A stretch of 6,255 nucleotides of DNA from Woeseia sp. (GTDB taxonomy: Bacteria > Pseudomonadota > Gammaproteobacteria > Steroidobacterales > Woeseiaceae), in the NCBI GenBank assembly GCA_018701055.1, contig JABIUH010000189.1, positions 1-6,255 of the forward strand, written 5' to 3'. A model generated the notes under the pieces. That model saw nothing but the letters and a program-made list of their open reading frames with translations, had not been told where the DNA came from and searched no databases. Positions 1-6,255 of the stretch are shown here, in pieces. Position 1 is the stretch's first letter. Every line of letters starts with the position of its first letter. The translations under genes and the position numbers were made by a program.

Positions 1-985
1 CAATGAAAACGAGTTTGCCACTGAGATCGCGCCTCAGACGGTCCTTCGGCCTATGCAGGCGAAAACCATCGTCAGCCACAATAGCTCATCCAATATTCCG
101 TTTGATCGCTCAATAAACCCCTATCTCGGGTGCGAACATGGCTGCGTTTATTGTTATGCGCGCCCGAGTCACAGCTATCTGGATCTGTCGCCGGGCCTCG
201 ATTTCGAAACCCATATCTTCTATAAGCCGAATGCCACCTCAAGACTCGTCGCCGAATGGCAAAAGCCCGGTTATCAATGCCAACCAATTACCATCGGCGC
301 CAATACGGATCCTTATCAGCCTGCTGAGAAAAAACTCGAAATCACAAGAAATTTGTTGAAATTATTTCTGCGCCACGAGCATCCGGTCAGCCTTATTACC
401 AAGGGCGGATTAATGGCTCGGGACCTCGACATTTTGGCGAAATTAGCTGATAAACGCCTGGTATCGGTTGCGGTGAGCATTCCAACCATGAATGCGGACC
501 TCAAGCGAATACTTGAGCCGAGAGTGCCGGCGGCAAACGTCAGGTTTAAACTGATTGAGAAGCTGACCGCGATTGACGTGCCGGTAAGCCTACTGCTGGC
601 ACCCGTGATTCCGGCCATTAATGATGCCGAAATTGAGACTATATTGGGTCGAGCAGCAGCTGGTGGAACCCAGAATGCGAGCTGGATATTGCTGCGCCTA
701 CCGTACGAGCTCAAACAGATTTTCGCTGACTGGCTTGCCACTCACATGCCCGATCGAGCCACACATGTGATGAGCCTGTTACGGCAGGCCGGCGGCGGCC
801 GAGACTACGATCCGCGCTTTGGTAAACGTCAGCGCGGCAGTGGTCCGTATGCCGATATGATTGGTAGACGCTTCACGACAGCCTGCGAAAAACTTGGCCT
901 AAGGTCGGGTCGCCGGAAAGAAACACTCGACTGCAGCCGATTTCGGCCTCCCGGGCAGCAGCAAATGACTCTCGGGTTCGACTGA
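1..985 (+). CDS. PA0069-family radical SAM protein (5' end outside window)
   Basis: This is a radical SAM protein of the PA0069/Rv2578c-like family, predicted to be cytoplasmic; the family has no firmly assigned reaction. Counting from the ATG at 53, the [4Fe-4S] cluster motif CEHGCVYC gives C27, C31 and C34, preceded by the family hallmark FDRSINPY and followed by ARPSHSYLDLSPGLDFET. Further family blocks are TDPYQP, ITKGGLMARDLDIL, LEPR, APVIPAINDAEIE, LLRLPYE and, near the C-terminus, GGRDYDPRFGKR and GRRF. The ATG at 53 is probably not the true start. The frame is open to the left edge, and its codons (from base 2) read a family-like stretch ending TEIAPQTVLRP. Family members are about 350 residues, so roughly 25-40 residues probably lie off the left edge. 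The stop is TGA at 983-985. The family call is sure; the substrate is unknown. Confidence 0.93.
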   Translation, partial: NENEFATEIAPQTVLRPMQAKTIVSHNSSSNIPFDRSINPYLGCEHGCVYCYARPSHSYLDLSPGLDFETHIFYKPNATSRLVAEWQKPGYQCQPITIGANTDPYQPAEKKLEITRNLLKLFLRHEHPVSLITKGGLMARDLDILAKLADKRLVSVAVSIPTMNADLKRILEPRVPAANVRFKLIEKLTAIDVPVSLLLAPVIPAINDAEIETILGRAAAGGTQNASWILLRLPYELKQIFADWLATHMPDRATHVMSLLRQAGGGRDYDPRFGKRQRGSGPYADMIGRRFTTACEKLGLRSGRRKETLDCSRFRPPGQQQMTLGFD

Positions 986-990
986 TCCTG

Positions 991-996
991 TATAAT
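991..996 (+). promoter_or_regulatory. Candidate -10 box (TATAAT) for the TPR gene
   Basis: A perfect sigma-70 -10 hexamer, TATAAT, lies six bases after the stop of the radical SAM gene and 99 bases before the ATG of the TPR gene. Transcription would start near 1003 and give a leader of about 90 bases. No good -35 hexamer sits at the expected spacing: the 968-973 region, inside the previous gene, is a poor match to TTGACA. A TG pair directly abuts the box, but the extended -10 form needs one more base between them. Function is inferred from position and match only. Confidence 0.4.
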
Positions 997-1095
997 TGCC
1001 AGCACTGATTTTCGGCCTACGCCAAGATCATTTAGAACAAGAACTATTAGATCGTGCGGCAGTCCTAACGAGAGGTTCAGGCAAAAAGCAAAATC

Positions 1096-2766
1096 ATGAT
1101 GAAGTTGAAAATCCTCGGATCCTCAAGAATCTCACTGGCGGTGGTAGCGGCAATCGCTCAACTGCTGTCCAGCCAAGCCTATGCGCAGTCAGCTGAGGAT
1201 GATGAATCCCTCGTTGTGCCTATCGAACTCGATAATCGCCTTCCAGAGCACGATGGCGTCGCCCCGGAAGACGAGTTTGAGGACCTAATATTCGATGCAG
1301 ATACGGGAAGCTACCGACTGGTAGAAGACGACTCCGGTGACGACTGGGCGGAGCCGTCGTCGCAAAGCGAACAAGATAGTGCAGAACTCAAACGCCTCTT
1401 CGAACTCTATCGCGATGCGCTGACCAACAAGAACTACGTAGAAGCCGATACGTTGGCAAAACGTGTAGTTGAATTATCCATCAAGCTCAACGGACTGGAC
1501 AGCCACGACTCGGCCAGAGCAATAACCAATCTTGGAATCGCGCAACACAACAACAAAGACTATGAAGTAGCGCAGCTGAACTTTACGGCCTCGATAAACA
1601 TTATTGAACGTATCGACGATCGCCTCAGTATCGCTTTGGTAAATCCATTGCAAGGTCTTGCCGCTACACAAGCCGCAACGGGCAGACCCGATCTGGCCAC
1701 TCGATCGTACCAACGGGCCGTACATGTAAGCCATGTCAATGACGGCCCGCATAACGCCGGCCAAGTCGATTCGTTGGAATCGATGGCCGAGCTCTATATT
1801 TCGATGGGCGAGATTAAAGACGCATCGAGTATTCTGCAGAATATATTCTCAATTCAGTCACGCAACATTGATCCCACCAGCCTCGACATAATTCCCGCGA
1901 TGGAAAAGAGAGCGGAATGGCAGCATCGCTTGCAGTTCTACGATAATGAGCGCGCAACCTGGCGACGACTCATCCAAATTCTCGAAAAACACCATGGAAA
2001 AAAGAGTCTGGAATTAGTTGAGCCACTAAAGAAGCTTGGTCGTTCGTACCTATTTGTCAGCCCAGCCGTGTACGACTTGCAAACTGATGTCTCAACGGCC
2101 TCCGGAGAAACTTACTTAAGGCGCGCGAACAGAATCGCCGACGAAAATCCAGACTCAAATTGGGAAATCGTCGAAGACACATTGCTGTCACTTGGCGACT
2201 ACTACATTTTGTCGGGTCGTCCGAGCCGGGCAGCCAAAGTTTACCTCGATGCCTGGGCCGTTTTGTCGGATGGTGAAGAGGAAGATCGATTGGTTATTCG
2301 CAAAGATCATCTAGAAGAACCTCACATTCTGCAAAGGGTCTATCCAGCACGCTATTACAACAGTTTACGAGAAGACGACGGCAATCAACCGCCTGGCAAC
2401 TTCGAGACTGGCTCTATTGTATTTGGCTATTCGGTCGCCGCGAACGGTCGCATCGATAATTTGATACACCTGGAAACACGACCAGCCGAGATTGAGAATT
2501 TCACGCAGCCGGTCGCGCGCAGTCTTAGACGTCTGATCTACCGCCCTCGCTTGGAAGACGGCAGGCCCGTCTCAACCCATGAGTTTGTTTACACTCACGA
2601 GTTTTTCTATCGCCCATCTGATATCAAAGAGAAAGTGGAAGCCCTCGAACCTGCCGCTGACGAAGACGATGAAAAAGGCGGTGAAACTAGCACTCCGATA
2701 CCGAATAAATCGATAGAGGGATCAACTACGGAACAACCGGAATCAACAAACGAAGAGGTCACATAA
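1096..2766 (+). CDS. Exported TPR-repeat protein with TonB-like C-terminal domain
   Basis: A 556-residue protein predicted to be periplasmic. Residues 1-30 form a signal peptide: K3/K5/R11, a hydrophobic core at 12-24, and AYA just before a cleavage site at 30/31. Residues 31-97 are strongly acidic linker. Helical TPR-like units follow at about 98-131, 139-172, 181-214, 222-255 and 266-299, with another at 359-392; alanine, glycine and aromatic residues fall at typical TPR positions (for example ARAITNLGIAQHNNKDY and ESMAELYISMGEI). Residues 436-506 resemble the TonB C-terminal fold, with GSIVFGYSVAANGRIDNL followed by RSLRRLIYRPRLEDGRPV. A charged, low-complexity tail (507-556) ends the protein. 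There is no N-terminal transmembrane anchor with a proline-rich spacer as in true TonB, so it probably does not transduce energy; a scaffold or binding role is more likely (inference). ATG at 1096 is chosen, and a second ATG directly follows at 1099. The ribosome site is weak (AGG at 1079-1081; GAGAGG at 1070-1075 is too distant). Confidence 0.85.
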   Translation: MMKLKILGSSRISLAVVAAIAQLLSSQAYAQSAEDDESLVVPIELDNRLPEHDGVAPEDEFEDLIFDADTGSYRLVEDDSGDDWAEPSSQSEQDSAELKRLFELYRDALTNKNYVEADTLAKRVVELSIKLNGLDSHDSARAITNLGIAQHNNKDYEVAQLNFTASINIIERIDDRLSIALVNPLQGLAATQAATGRPDLATRSYQRAVHVSHVNDGPHNAGQVDSLESMAELYISMGEIKDASSILQNIFSIQSRNIDPTSLDIIPAMEKRAEWQHRLQFYDNERATWRRLIQILEKHHGKKSLELVEPLKKLGRSYLFVSPAVYDLQTDVSTASGETYLRRANRIADENPDSNWEIVEDTLLSLGDYYILSGRPSRAAKVYLDAWAVLSDGEEEDRLVIRKDHLEEPHILQRVYPARYYNSLREDDGNQPPGNFETGSIVFGYSVAANGRIDNLIHLETRPAEIENFTQPVARSLRRLIYRPRLEDGRPVSTHEFVYTHEFFYRPSDIKEKVEALEPAADEDDEKGGETSTPIPNKSIEGSTTEQPESTNEEVT

Positions 2767-2811
2767 CGACCCGCTCCGACAGTGATTTGGATTGATTTAT
2801 AGCGACCGTCA

Positions 2812-2833
2812 ATTCCGAATCTCACAACGGAAT
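2812..2833 (+). promoter_or_regulatory. Potential hairpin covering the M23 gene ribosome binding site
   Basis: ATTCCG (2812-2817) and CGGAAT (2828-2833) form a perfect 6-bp inverted repeat with a 10-base loop. The right arm contains CGGAA, the only Shine-Dalgarno-like stretch in front of the ATG at 2837. If the stem forms in the mRNA, it would hide the ribosome site. There is no U-run, so it does not look like a terminator. A 6-bp stem is short and may be chance. Confidence 0.25.
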
Positions 2834-2836
2834 GTA

Positions 2837-3718
2837 ATGAGTAAACAACGGATAAGAATTACAAAACCGGTTGGGCAAACCCTCAAAACGATTGCGTGCC
2901 TGCTCGTTTTTCAAAGCACTGCAGAAGCTGCTTGTGATAAAGGCTGGCTATTCCTGGACATAACGCGTGACGGCGACGTCCGTGAATTGCACGCTCGAAA
3001 CACGAATGACTATCCCATCACCTACTCAATTCGAGTTCGCACAAACGATGAGCGCCAACAACGACCGCAGACATTTACGGGTTCGCTGCCAGGAAAATCA
3101 TCTGAGCGACTCATAGGCTTACCAAGCACGATTGAGCATGCAGATGAGTTTTCGACATCTTGCCGATGGACGGTCGGTCGCAACGATGCAACGCACGACG
3201 ACGATCACGTTTATCTGCTTCCATATGCGGGAGGTTCGAGTTTCCGGGTCCTGCAGGGTTTCGGATCGCGGCTGAGCCACCGCGGCGGCGAGCAATATGC
3301 AGTCGACTTCAATATGTCCAGTGGCACTCCCGTACACGCCGCTCGCAGCGGTGTAGTAGCCAGAATCGAGGAGTCCAACGATAAAGGTTGCTGGGAGGAC
3401 GGTTGCGGCGCATTCGCCAATTTCATCGTCGTACTACACGACGACGGTACAACCGGCGAGTATTATCATCTACAACAAAACGGCGCATTGGTTGCTGCAG
3501 GCGATAGGATTGTCGCGGGACAGAAAATTGGCCTATCGGGTAACACTGGCCATACAACGATGCCGCACCTGCATTTCGCCGTCTATATGGCTACCAATAG
3601 AGCGCGCTCGCAATCTGTACCTATAAGTTTTCTTAGCGAAGATGGAGTAGTCTACGAACCGCGTCGCGGTCGTCGATATTTGGCCGTTGAACATCAATCA
3701 GCAGGTGCAGGAGACTAA
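2837..3718 (+). CDS. Exported M23-family (LytM-type) metallopeptidase
   Basis: A 293-residue exported zinc peptidase of the M23 type; family members cut peptide cross-links of peptidoglycan. Residues 1-31 are a signal peptide (KQRIR basic start, short hydrophobic stretch TIACLLVF, AEA before the cut). The cysteine after it lacks a proper lipobox, so it is probably not a lipoprotein. Residues 32 to about 120 form a beta-type N-terminal domain, then a linker with YLLPYAGG and VLQGFGSRLSH leads into the catalytic domain. Zinc ligands appear intact: H148, D157 (in YAVDF) and H246 of the PHLHF motif, with H244 and H211 (EYYHL) as the other active-site histidines. GTPVHAARSGVV and GLSGNTGHT are typical blocks. 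C185 and C190 in a CWEDGC loop, and C33 with C109, could form disulfides in the periplasm. ATG at 2837 is chosen because the signal peptide starts there; an in-frame TTG at 2792 would put 15 extra residues in front of it. The gene follows the TPR gene by 70 bases and abuts msrA. Confidence 0.92.
   Translation: MSKQRIRITKPVGQTLKTIACLLVFQSTAEAACDKGWLFLDITRDGDVRELHARNTNDYPITYSIRVRTNDERQQRPQTFTGSLPGKSSERLIGLPSTIEHADEFSTSCRWTVGRNDATHDDDHVYLLPYAGGSSFRVLQGFGSRLSHRGGEQYAVDFNMSSGTPVHAARSGVVARIEESNDKGCWEDGCGAFANFIVVLHDDGTTGEYYHLQQNGALVAAGDRIVAGQKIGLSGNTGHTTMPHLHFAVYMATNRARSQSVPISFLSEDGVVYEPRRGRRYLAVEHQSAGAGD
3709..3713 (+). promoter_or_regulatory. Strong ribosome binding site that fixes the msrA start
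   Basis: AGGAG lies inside the last codons of the M23 gene, six bases before GTG at 3720. It is the best Shine-Dalgarno match in the window and supports GTG 3720 over the in-frame TTG at 3687. Its position just before the M23 stop (TAA, 3716-3718) fits ribosomes finishing one gene and restarting on the next. Confidence 0.8.
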
Positions 3719-3719
3719 G

Positions 3720-4304
3720 GTGACGGACAGCAACGATATTCATTTCGTCAACAATCATACGATCAAACCGCCGTTTCCGGATGGCCTTAAACAGGCGATT
3801 TTCGGTATGGGTTGTTTCTGGGGTGTCGAGAGGCGCTTCTGGGAGACGCCCGGCGTCTACAGCACCGCTGTCGGATACGCTGGCGGACACACAGCCGAAA
3901 CCACTTACAAAGACGTGTGTAGCGGCGGCACCGGGCATGCGGAAGTTGTTCTAGTCGTTTTCGATCCGGACCAAGTAAGTTATAGCGAACTGCTGCAGAT
4001 TTTCTGGGAAAGCCACAATCCCACGCAGGGTGATCGTCAGGGTAACGACAAAGGAACTCAATACCGGTCGACAATTTACACGACGTCCGAGACGCAAAAT
4101 ATGGCCGCCAACGAATCAAAACTGACGTACCAGATTGACCTGACTGAAGCCGAGCACGGCGCAATCACAACCGAAATCACCGCACTCGATCGCTTTCTAT
4201 ACGCAGAAGATGATCATCAGCAATATTTGGCAAAAAACCCGAACGGCTATTGCGGACTTAGTGGAACGGGCGTGACTTGTTCCGTTGGCATAGCGCTTGC
4301 CTAG
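3720..4304 (+). CDS. msrA: Peptide-methionine (S)-S-oxide reductase MsrA
   Basis: MsrA reduces the S epimer of methionine sulfoxide, free or in proteins, using thioredoxin as reductant. The 194-residue product has no signal peptide, so it acts in the cytoplasm. The catalytic cysteine is C32 in GMGCFWGVERRFW. The other active-site residues line up with E. coli Cys51/Glu94/Asp129/Tyr134: E75 in GTGHAEVV, D110 in QGNDKGTQ and Y115 in QYRS. C178 (NGYCGL) and C187 (GVTC) are the recycling cysteines, so this is the three-cysteine type. The whole domain is present, with no fused MsrB. The GTG start is supported by AGGAG six bases upstream; an in-frame TTG at 3687 would overlap the M23 gene by 32 bases and ignore that site. 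One base separates the M23 stop from this start, so both are probably on one transcript and translationally coupled. Confidence 0.96.
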   Translation: MTDSNDIHFVNNHTIKPPFPDGLKQAIFGMGCFWGVERRFWETPGVYSTAVGYAGGHTAETTYKDVCSGGTGHAEVVLVVFDPDQVSYSELLQIFWESHNPTQGDRQGNDKGTQYRSTIYTTSETQNMAANESKLTYQIDLTEAEHGAITTEITALDRFLYAEDDHQQYLAKNPNGYCGLSGTGVTCSVGIALA

Positions 4305-4346
4305 GAATTCACGATTGCAGGTAGTTTAATAATTATCTAATTCACG

Positions 4347-4956
4347 GCACCTGAGCTACCCGATATTAAGCTCTATCTCGAGCAGCGCATCGGCAAACGC
4401 ATCGGCATTGGGCTGGGTGACGATTACTGGATGATTTTGCACCTTATGATCGCGGGCCGACTGCATTGGCGTAAGGACAAAGTTCGTGTCGGTGGTAAAC
4501 AACAGCTCGCCGCGTTCGACGTCTCATCCGGATCACTTTTGCTAACAGAAGAAGGCATGGACCAATCCACGCACCTTTCGTGGTATTGGCAACGCCTATT
4601 CAGATGAAAAATTGCACGCTGCACGATTGTCACTCGTTCAACTGGCGAAGCGCCTCGACATTGATTCACGACGACGTTTGCATGTCGCCGTGCAAAAGAC
4701 GCTGACCCGATGGCGCGACCTGTTACGAGAGGAATCCGGGGCTGATTCTCCAGAGAAAGTTACTGCGTTTCCGCCACAGATGGCCGTACACGGTAAGTAA
4801 GGCAGACCATGCCCTGAATACGCTGCGCCTGTCGCGCGCATTCGCTTCAAAAGCAATGAAACAAACTATTGTCCCGGCTGCCAGACCAAGGGCCGCATCC
4901 TGTCTGATCGCTCCTTGTCTGGACTGTTAAAAGACGACTGGCCAGGTACCTTGTAG
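4347..4956 (+). pseudogene. Degraded Fpg/MutM/Nei-family DNA glycosylase gene
   Basis: Fragments of a formamidopyrimidine-DNA glycosylase-family protein (base-excision repair of oxidised bases) lie in order across two frames. From 4347 one frame reads APELPDIKLYLEQ, GKRIGIGL, LHLMIAGRLHW and SGSLLLTEEG. From about 4555 another frame reads TNPRTFRGIGNAYSDEKLHA (the H2TH region), then SPEKVTAFPPQMAVHGK, then after a stop CPEYAAPVARI and NETNYCPGCQTKGRILSD, ending LLKDDWP before TAG at 4954-4956. Lesions: the initiator codon is GCA with an in-frame TAA just upstream (4338-4340), so nothing can start at the catalytic Pro-Glu; about 40 codons are missing after LYLEQ, near 4386-4407; about 50 codons are missing plus a frame change after TEEG, near 4554-4560; a TAA stops the second frame at 4798-4800; and the second zinc-finger cysteine is Tyr (CPEY instead of CPxC). 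The remnant is 610 bases where an intact gene would be about 820-850. Missing lengths are estimated from memory of the family. Confidence 0.88.
4386..4407 (+). repeat. 10-bp direct repeat at a deletion joint in the glycosylase pseudogene
   Basis: CGCATCGGCA occurs at 4386-4395 and again at 4398-4407, an offset of 12 bases that keeps frame and codes RIGKRIG. It lies exactly where about 40 codons of the Fpg-family protein are missing, between the LYLEQ start and the GKRI strand. Confidence 0.6.
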
Positions 4957-4991
4957 TATTCTGCTCCCCCAACACCTATCGAGACAAAGCA

Positions 4992-5591
4992 TTGGCTATC
5001 AGAAAAAAAGGGCAAAAACTGAGAAGGCCCAGCCGTAAAAAAGCTGAAGAAGCGGTCGAAACGTTACTCCTGTGGGCAGGCGAAGATCCGCGTCGAGAAG
5101 GACTAATCGATACTCCGAAGCGCGTCGCAACAGCCTATGAAGATTGGTTCAGCGGCTATGGTGACGACCCTGTGTCCGCGCTGCAGAGAACATTTGAAGA
5201 AGTCGAAGGATATGACGAGATGATTGTGCTTCGAAATATCTCGTTTGAGTCCCATTGCGAGCACCACATGGCACCGATCATCGGCGTGGCACACGTAGGC
5301 TACCTACCCAGCAACAAGGTTGTCGGCATTAGCAAACTTGCGCGCGTCGTAGAAACTTTTGCGCGACGTTTCCAGGTGCAGGAAAAAATGACCGCGCAGA
5401 TCGCCCACTGCATAATAGATGTACTAAAGCCAAGAGGAGTTGGCGTCGTTATTGAGGCTGTTCACCAGTGCATGACAACTCGCGGCATTCACAAATCTGG
5501 CGTGTCTATGGTGACCAGCCAGATGCTAGGAGCGTTCAGAAAGGACGCTCGCACTCGTGATGAGTTTTTGCGCATGATCAAGAAAGACTAA
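4992..5591 (+). CDS. folE: GTP cyclohydrolase I (type 1, FolE)
   Basis: FolE converts GTP to 7,8-dihydroneopterin triphosphate and formate, the first step of tetrahydrofolate synthesis; it is a cytoplasmic homodecamer. The 199-residue product is full length for bacterial type I enzymes. The zinc ligands are C89 and H92 in SHCEHH and C160 in HQCMTTRG, matching E. coli Cys110, His113 and Cys181; H91 and H158 match the catalytic His112 and His179. Other family blocks are REGLIDTPKRVATAYEDWF, GISKLARVVE, QEKMTAQIA and GVSMVTSQMLGAFR. The chosen start is TTG at 4992, giving an MAIRKK start as in related enzymes, with GAGA at 4981-4984 as a modest ribosome site. The first in-frame ATG would remove about 75 residues of the conserved protein. 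It begins 35 bases after the dead glycosylase gene, and its stop is 13 bases before the next gene. No convincing promoter was found, though it could lie within the pseudogene tail. Confidence 0.95.
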   Translation: MAIRKKGQKLRRPSRKKAEEAVETLLLWAGEDPRREGLIDTPKRVATAYEDWFSGYGDDPVSALQRTFEEVEGYDEMIVLRNISFESHCEHHMAPIIGVAHVGYLPSNKVVGISKLARVVETFARRFQVQEKMTAQIAHCIIDVLKPRGVGVVIEAVHQCMTTRGIHKSGVSMVTSQMLGAFRKDARTRDEFLRMIKKD

Positions 5592-5604
5592 TCCGGGATC
5601 ATTT

Positions 5605-6255
5605 GTGTTTGTCGCAGGATCTAAGTTGCGATTGATATCGGCATCACTCGCCAGCCTGCTCCTTTATCTTCTATTCTGGCCAGTCCCGATAGCGCCGGTG
5701 GCCTGGGACGCGCCACAAAATTTGGGCCTTTTTGATCCCTACACGCCAAACGATCGTTTGCGCCGCATGCGTTTGTTCGACCTGCGAAACCATAACGGAC
5801 CGGAAGACATCGTCGCTGGACCCAACGGACAAATTTACACTGCAACGAGCGATGGTAACGTTATTCAACTGAACCCCAGTGGGGGCGACATTAAGGTATT
5901 CGCCCATGTCGGCGGTCGGCCTTTAGGGTTGGAATTTAATGCCGCTGGCGAACTAATCATCGCGAATGCGTACGTCGGTCTGCAAATTGTAAGACAAGAT
6001 GGCAGTGTGGAAATGCTCGTCGACGAATTTGAGGGCGAGAAAATACAGTATGCGGATGATGTCGCGGTCGCCGACGACGGCATGATCTACTTCTCTGATG
6101 CAAGCTCGAAACACGGCGCAAAAGAAACCGGCGGGAGCTACGAATCGAGTCTCGTGATATCTTAGAGCACGGCGGGCATGGCAGAGTGTTTCGATTCGAT
6201 CCCGCGAAGAATGAGATAACCCTTGTTCTGGCGGGGCTGAATTTCGCAAATGGCG
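5605..6255 (+). pseudogene. SMP-30/gluconolactonase-like beta-propeller protein, frameshifted, 3' end outside window
   Basis: The first frame codes 186 residues before TAG at 6163-6165. It has a hydrophobic anchor or signal at about residues 8-25 (ending LLLYLLFWPVP), then SMP-30/strictosidine-synthase-like blades: GPEDIVAGPNGQIYTATSDG, RPLGLEFNAAGELIIANAY and DDVAVADDGMIYFSDAS. E67 in GPED is the likely metal ligand. The frame then fails where related proteins continue. One frame over, from about 6156, the bases read DILEHGGHGRVFRFDP and AGLNFANG, the expected next blade, open to the right edge. One missing base near 6151-6156 would restore a single gene. It is either a real frameshift or a sequence error. 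The family includes lactonases and esterases; the substrate cannot be told, and the anchor suggests a membrane-bound or periplasmic site. Two starts are possible: GTG 5605 (GGGA at 5595-5598) or TTG 5626 (AGGA at 5616-5619, six-base gap, MRLIS start, closer to relatives). The gene starts 13 bases after folE and may share its transcript. Confidence 0.8.

Noticed and set aside
996..1196. A 66-codon open frame from TTG at 996 across the TPR gene leader
   Set aside because: It has no ribosome site or family likeness, starts inside the candidate -10 box, and runs out of frame through the TPR gene's signal-peptide codons.
2776..2803. Possible promoter for the M23 gene (CCGACA, 16 bases, TATAGC)
   Set aside because: Each hexamer matches only four of six consensus bases and the spacing is not ideal; this is about what chance would give.
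2792..2836. TTG at 2792 as the start of the M23 gene
   Set aside because: It would put 15 unrelated residues before a good signal peptide that begins at ATG 2837, and it has no ribosome site.
3687..3719. TTG at 3687 as the start of msrA
   Set aside because: It lies within the M23 gene with no ribosome site, while GTG 3720 has AGGAG at ideal distance.
3787..4164. A 125-codon minus-strand open frame opposite msrA (and one at 316-741 opposite the radical SAM gene)
   Set aside because: Both are antisense to clearly coding, family-matching genes, show no family features, and are explained as shadows of codon use on the + strand.
4304..4348. AATTCACG occurring twice (near 4306 and 4340) after msrA, considered as an attachment site or transposon scar
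   Set aside because: The repeats are only eight bases, A/T-rich and close together, with no mobile-element gene nearby.
4612..4800. A 62-codon open frame as a separate hypothetical gene
   Set aside because: Its translation is the middle of an Fpg-family glycosylase (VTAFPPQMAVHG), and the same frame is open upstream with GIGNAYSDE and continues past the stop with the zinc-finger region. It is a pseudogene fragment.

Overview
The window is 6,255 bases of ordinary chromosomal-type bacterial DNA, roughly half G+C by eye, with all genes on the + strand. The protein types suggest a Gram-negative, probably marine or environmental gammaproteobacterium: a PA0069-type radical SAM protein, a periplasmic TPR protein with a TonB-like C-terminal domain, an exported M23 peptidase, MsrA and a type I FolE. 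No phage, insertion sequence, CRISPR array, tRNA or rRNA was seen. The taxonomic guess is inference.

Layout, left to right. The 3' part of a radical SAM gene runs in from the left edge (to 985). After a leader with a perfect TATAAT box comes a 556-residue exported TPR/TonB-C-like protein (1096-2766). Next is an exported M23-family metallopeptidase (2837-3718), whose ribosome binding site lies in a small potential hairpin. Its stop codon is one base from the GTG start of msrA (3720-4304), so these two genes look translationally coupled. Positions 4347-4956 hold the wreck of an Fpg/MutM/Nei-family DNA glycosylase gene, with no start codon, two internal deletions, a frame change, an in-frame stop and one lost zinc-finger cysteine. 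It is followed by folE (4992-5591, TTG start) and then a membrane-anchored SMP-30/gluconolactonase-like protein (from 5605). That last reading frame breaks near 6151-6158 and resumes in another frame to the right edge.

How the genes fit together. The TPR/TonB-like protein and the M23 peptidase both act in the envelope. MsrA and the former Fpg-family glycosylase are both oxidative-damage repair functions, and the DNA-repair member of that pair has been lost. FolE is a housekeeping enzyme that starts pterin/folate synthesis. I see no convincing undescribed system. The most informative observations are the decaying glycosylase gene, which would probably be mis-annotated as small hypothetical ORFs, the apparent frameshift in the SMP-30-like gene, and the unusual architecture of the TPR/TonB-C protein.
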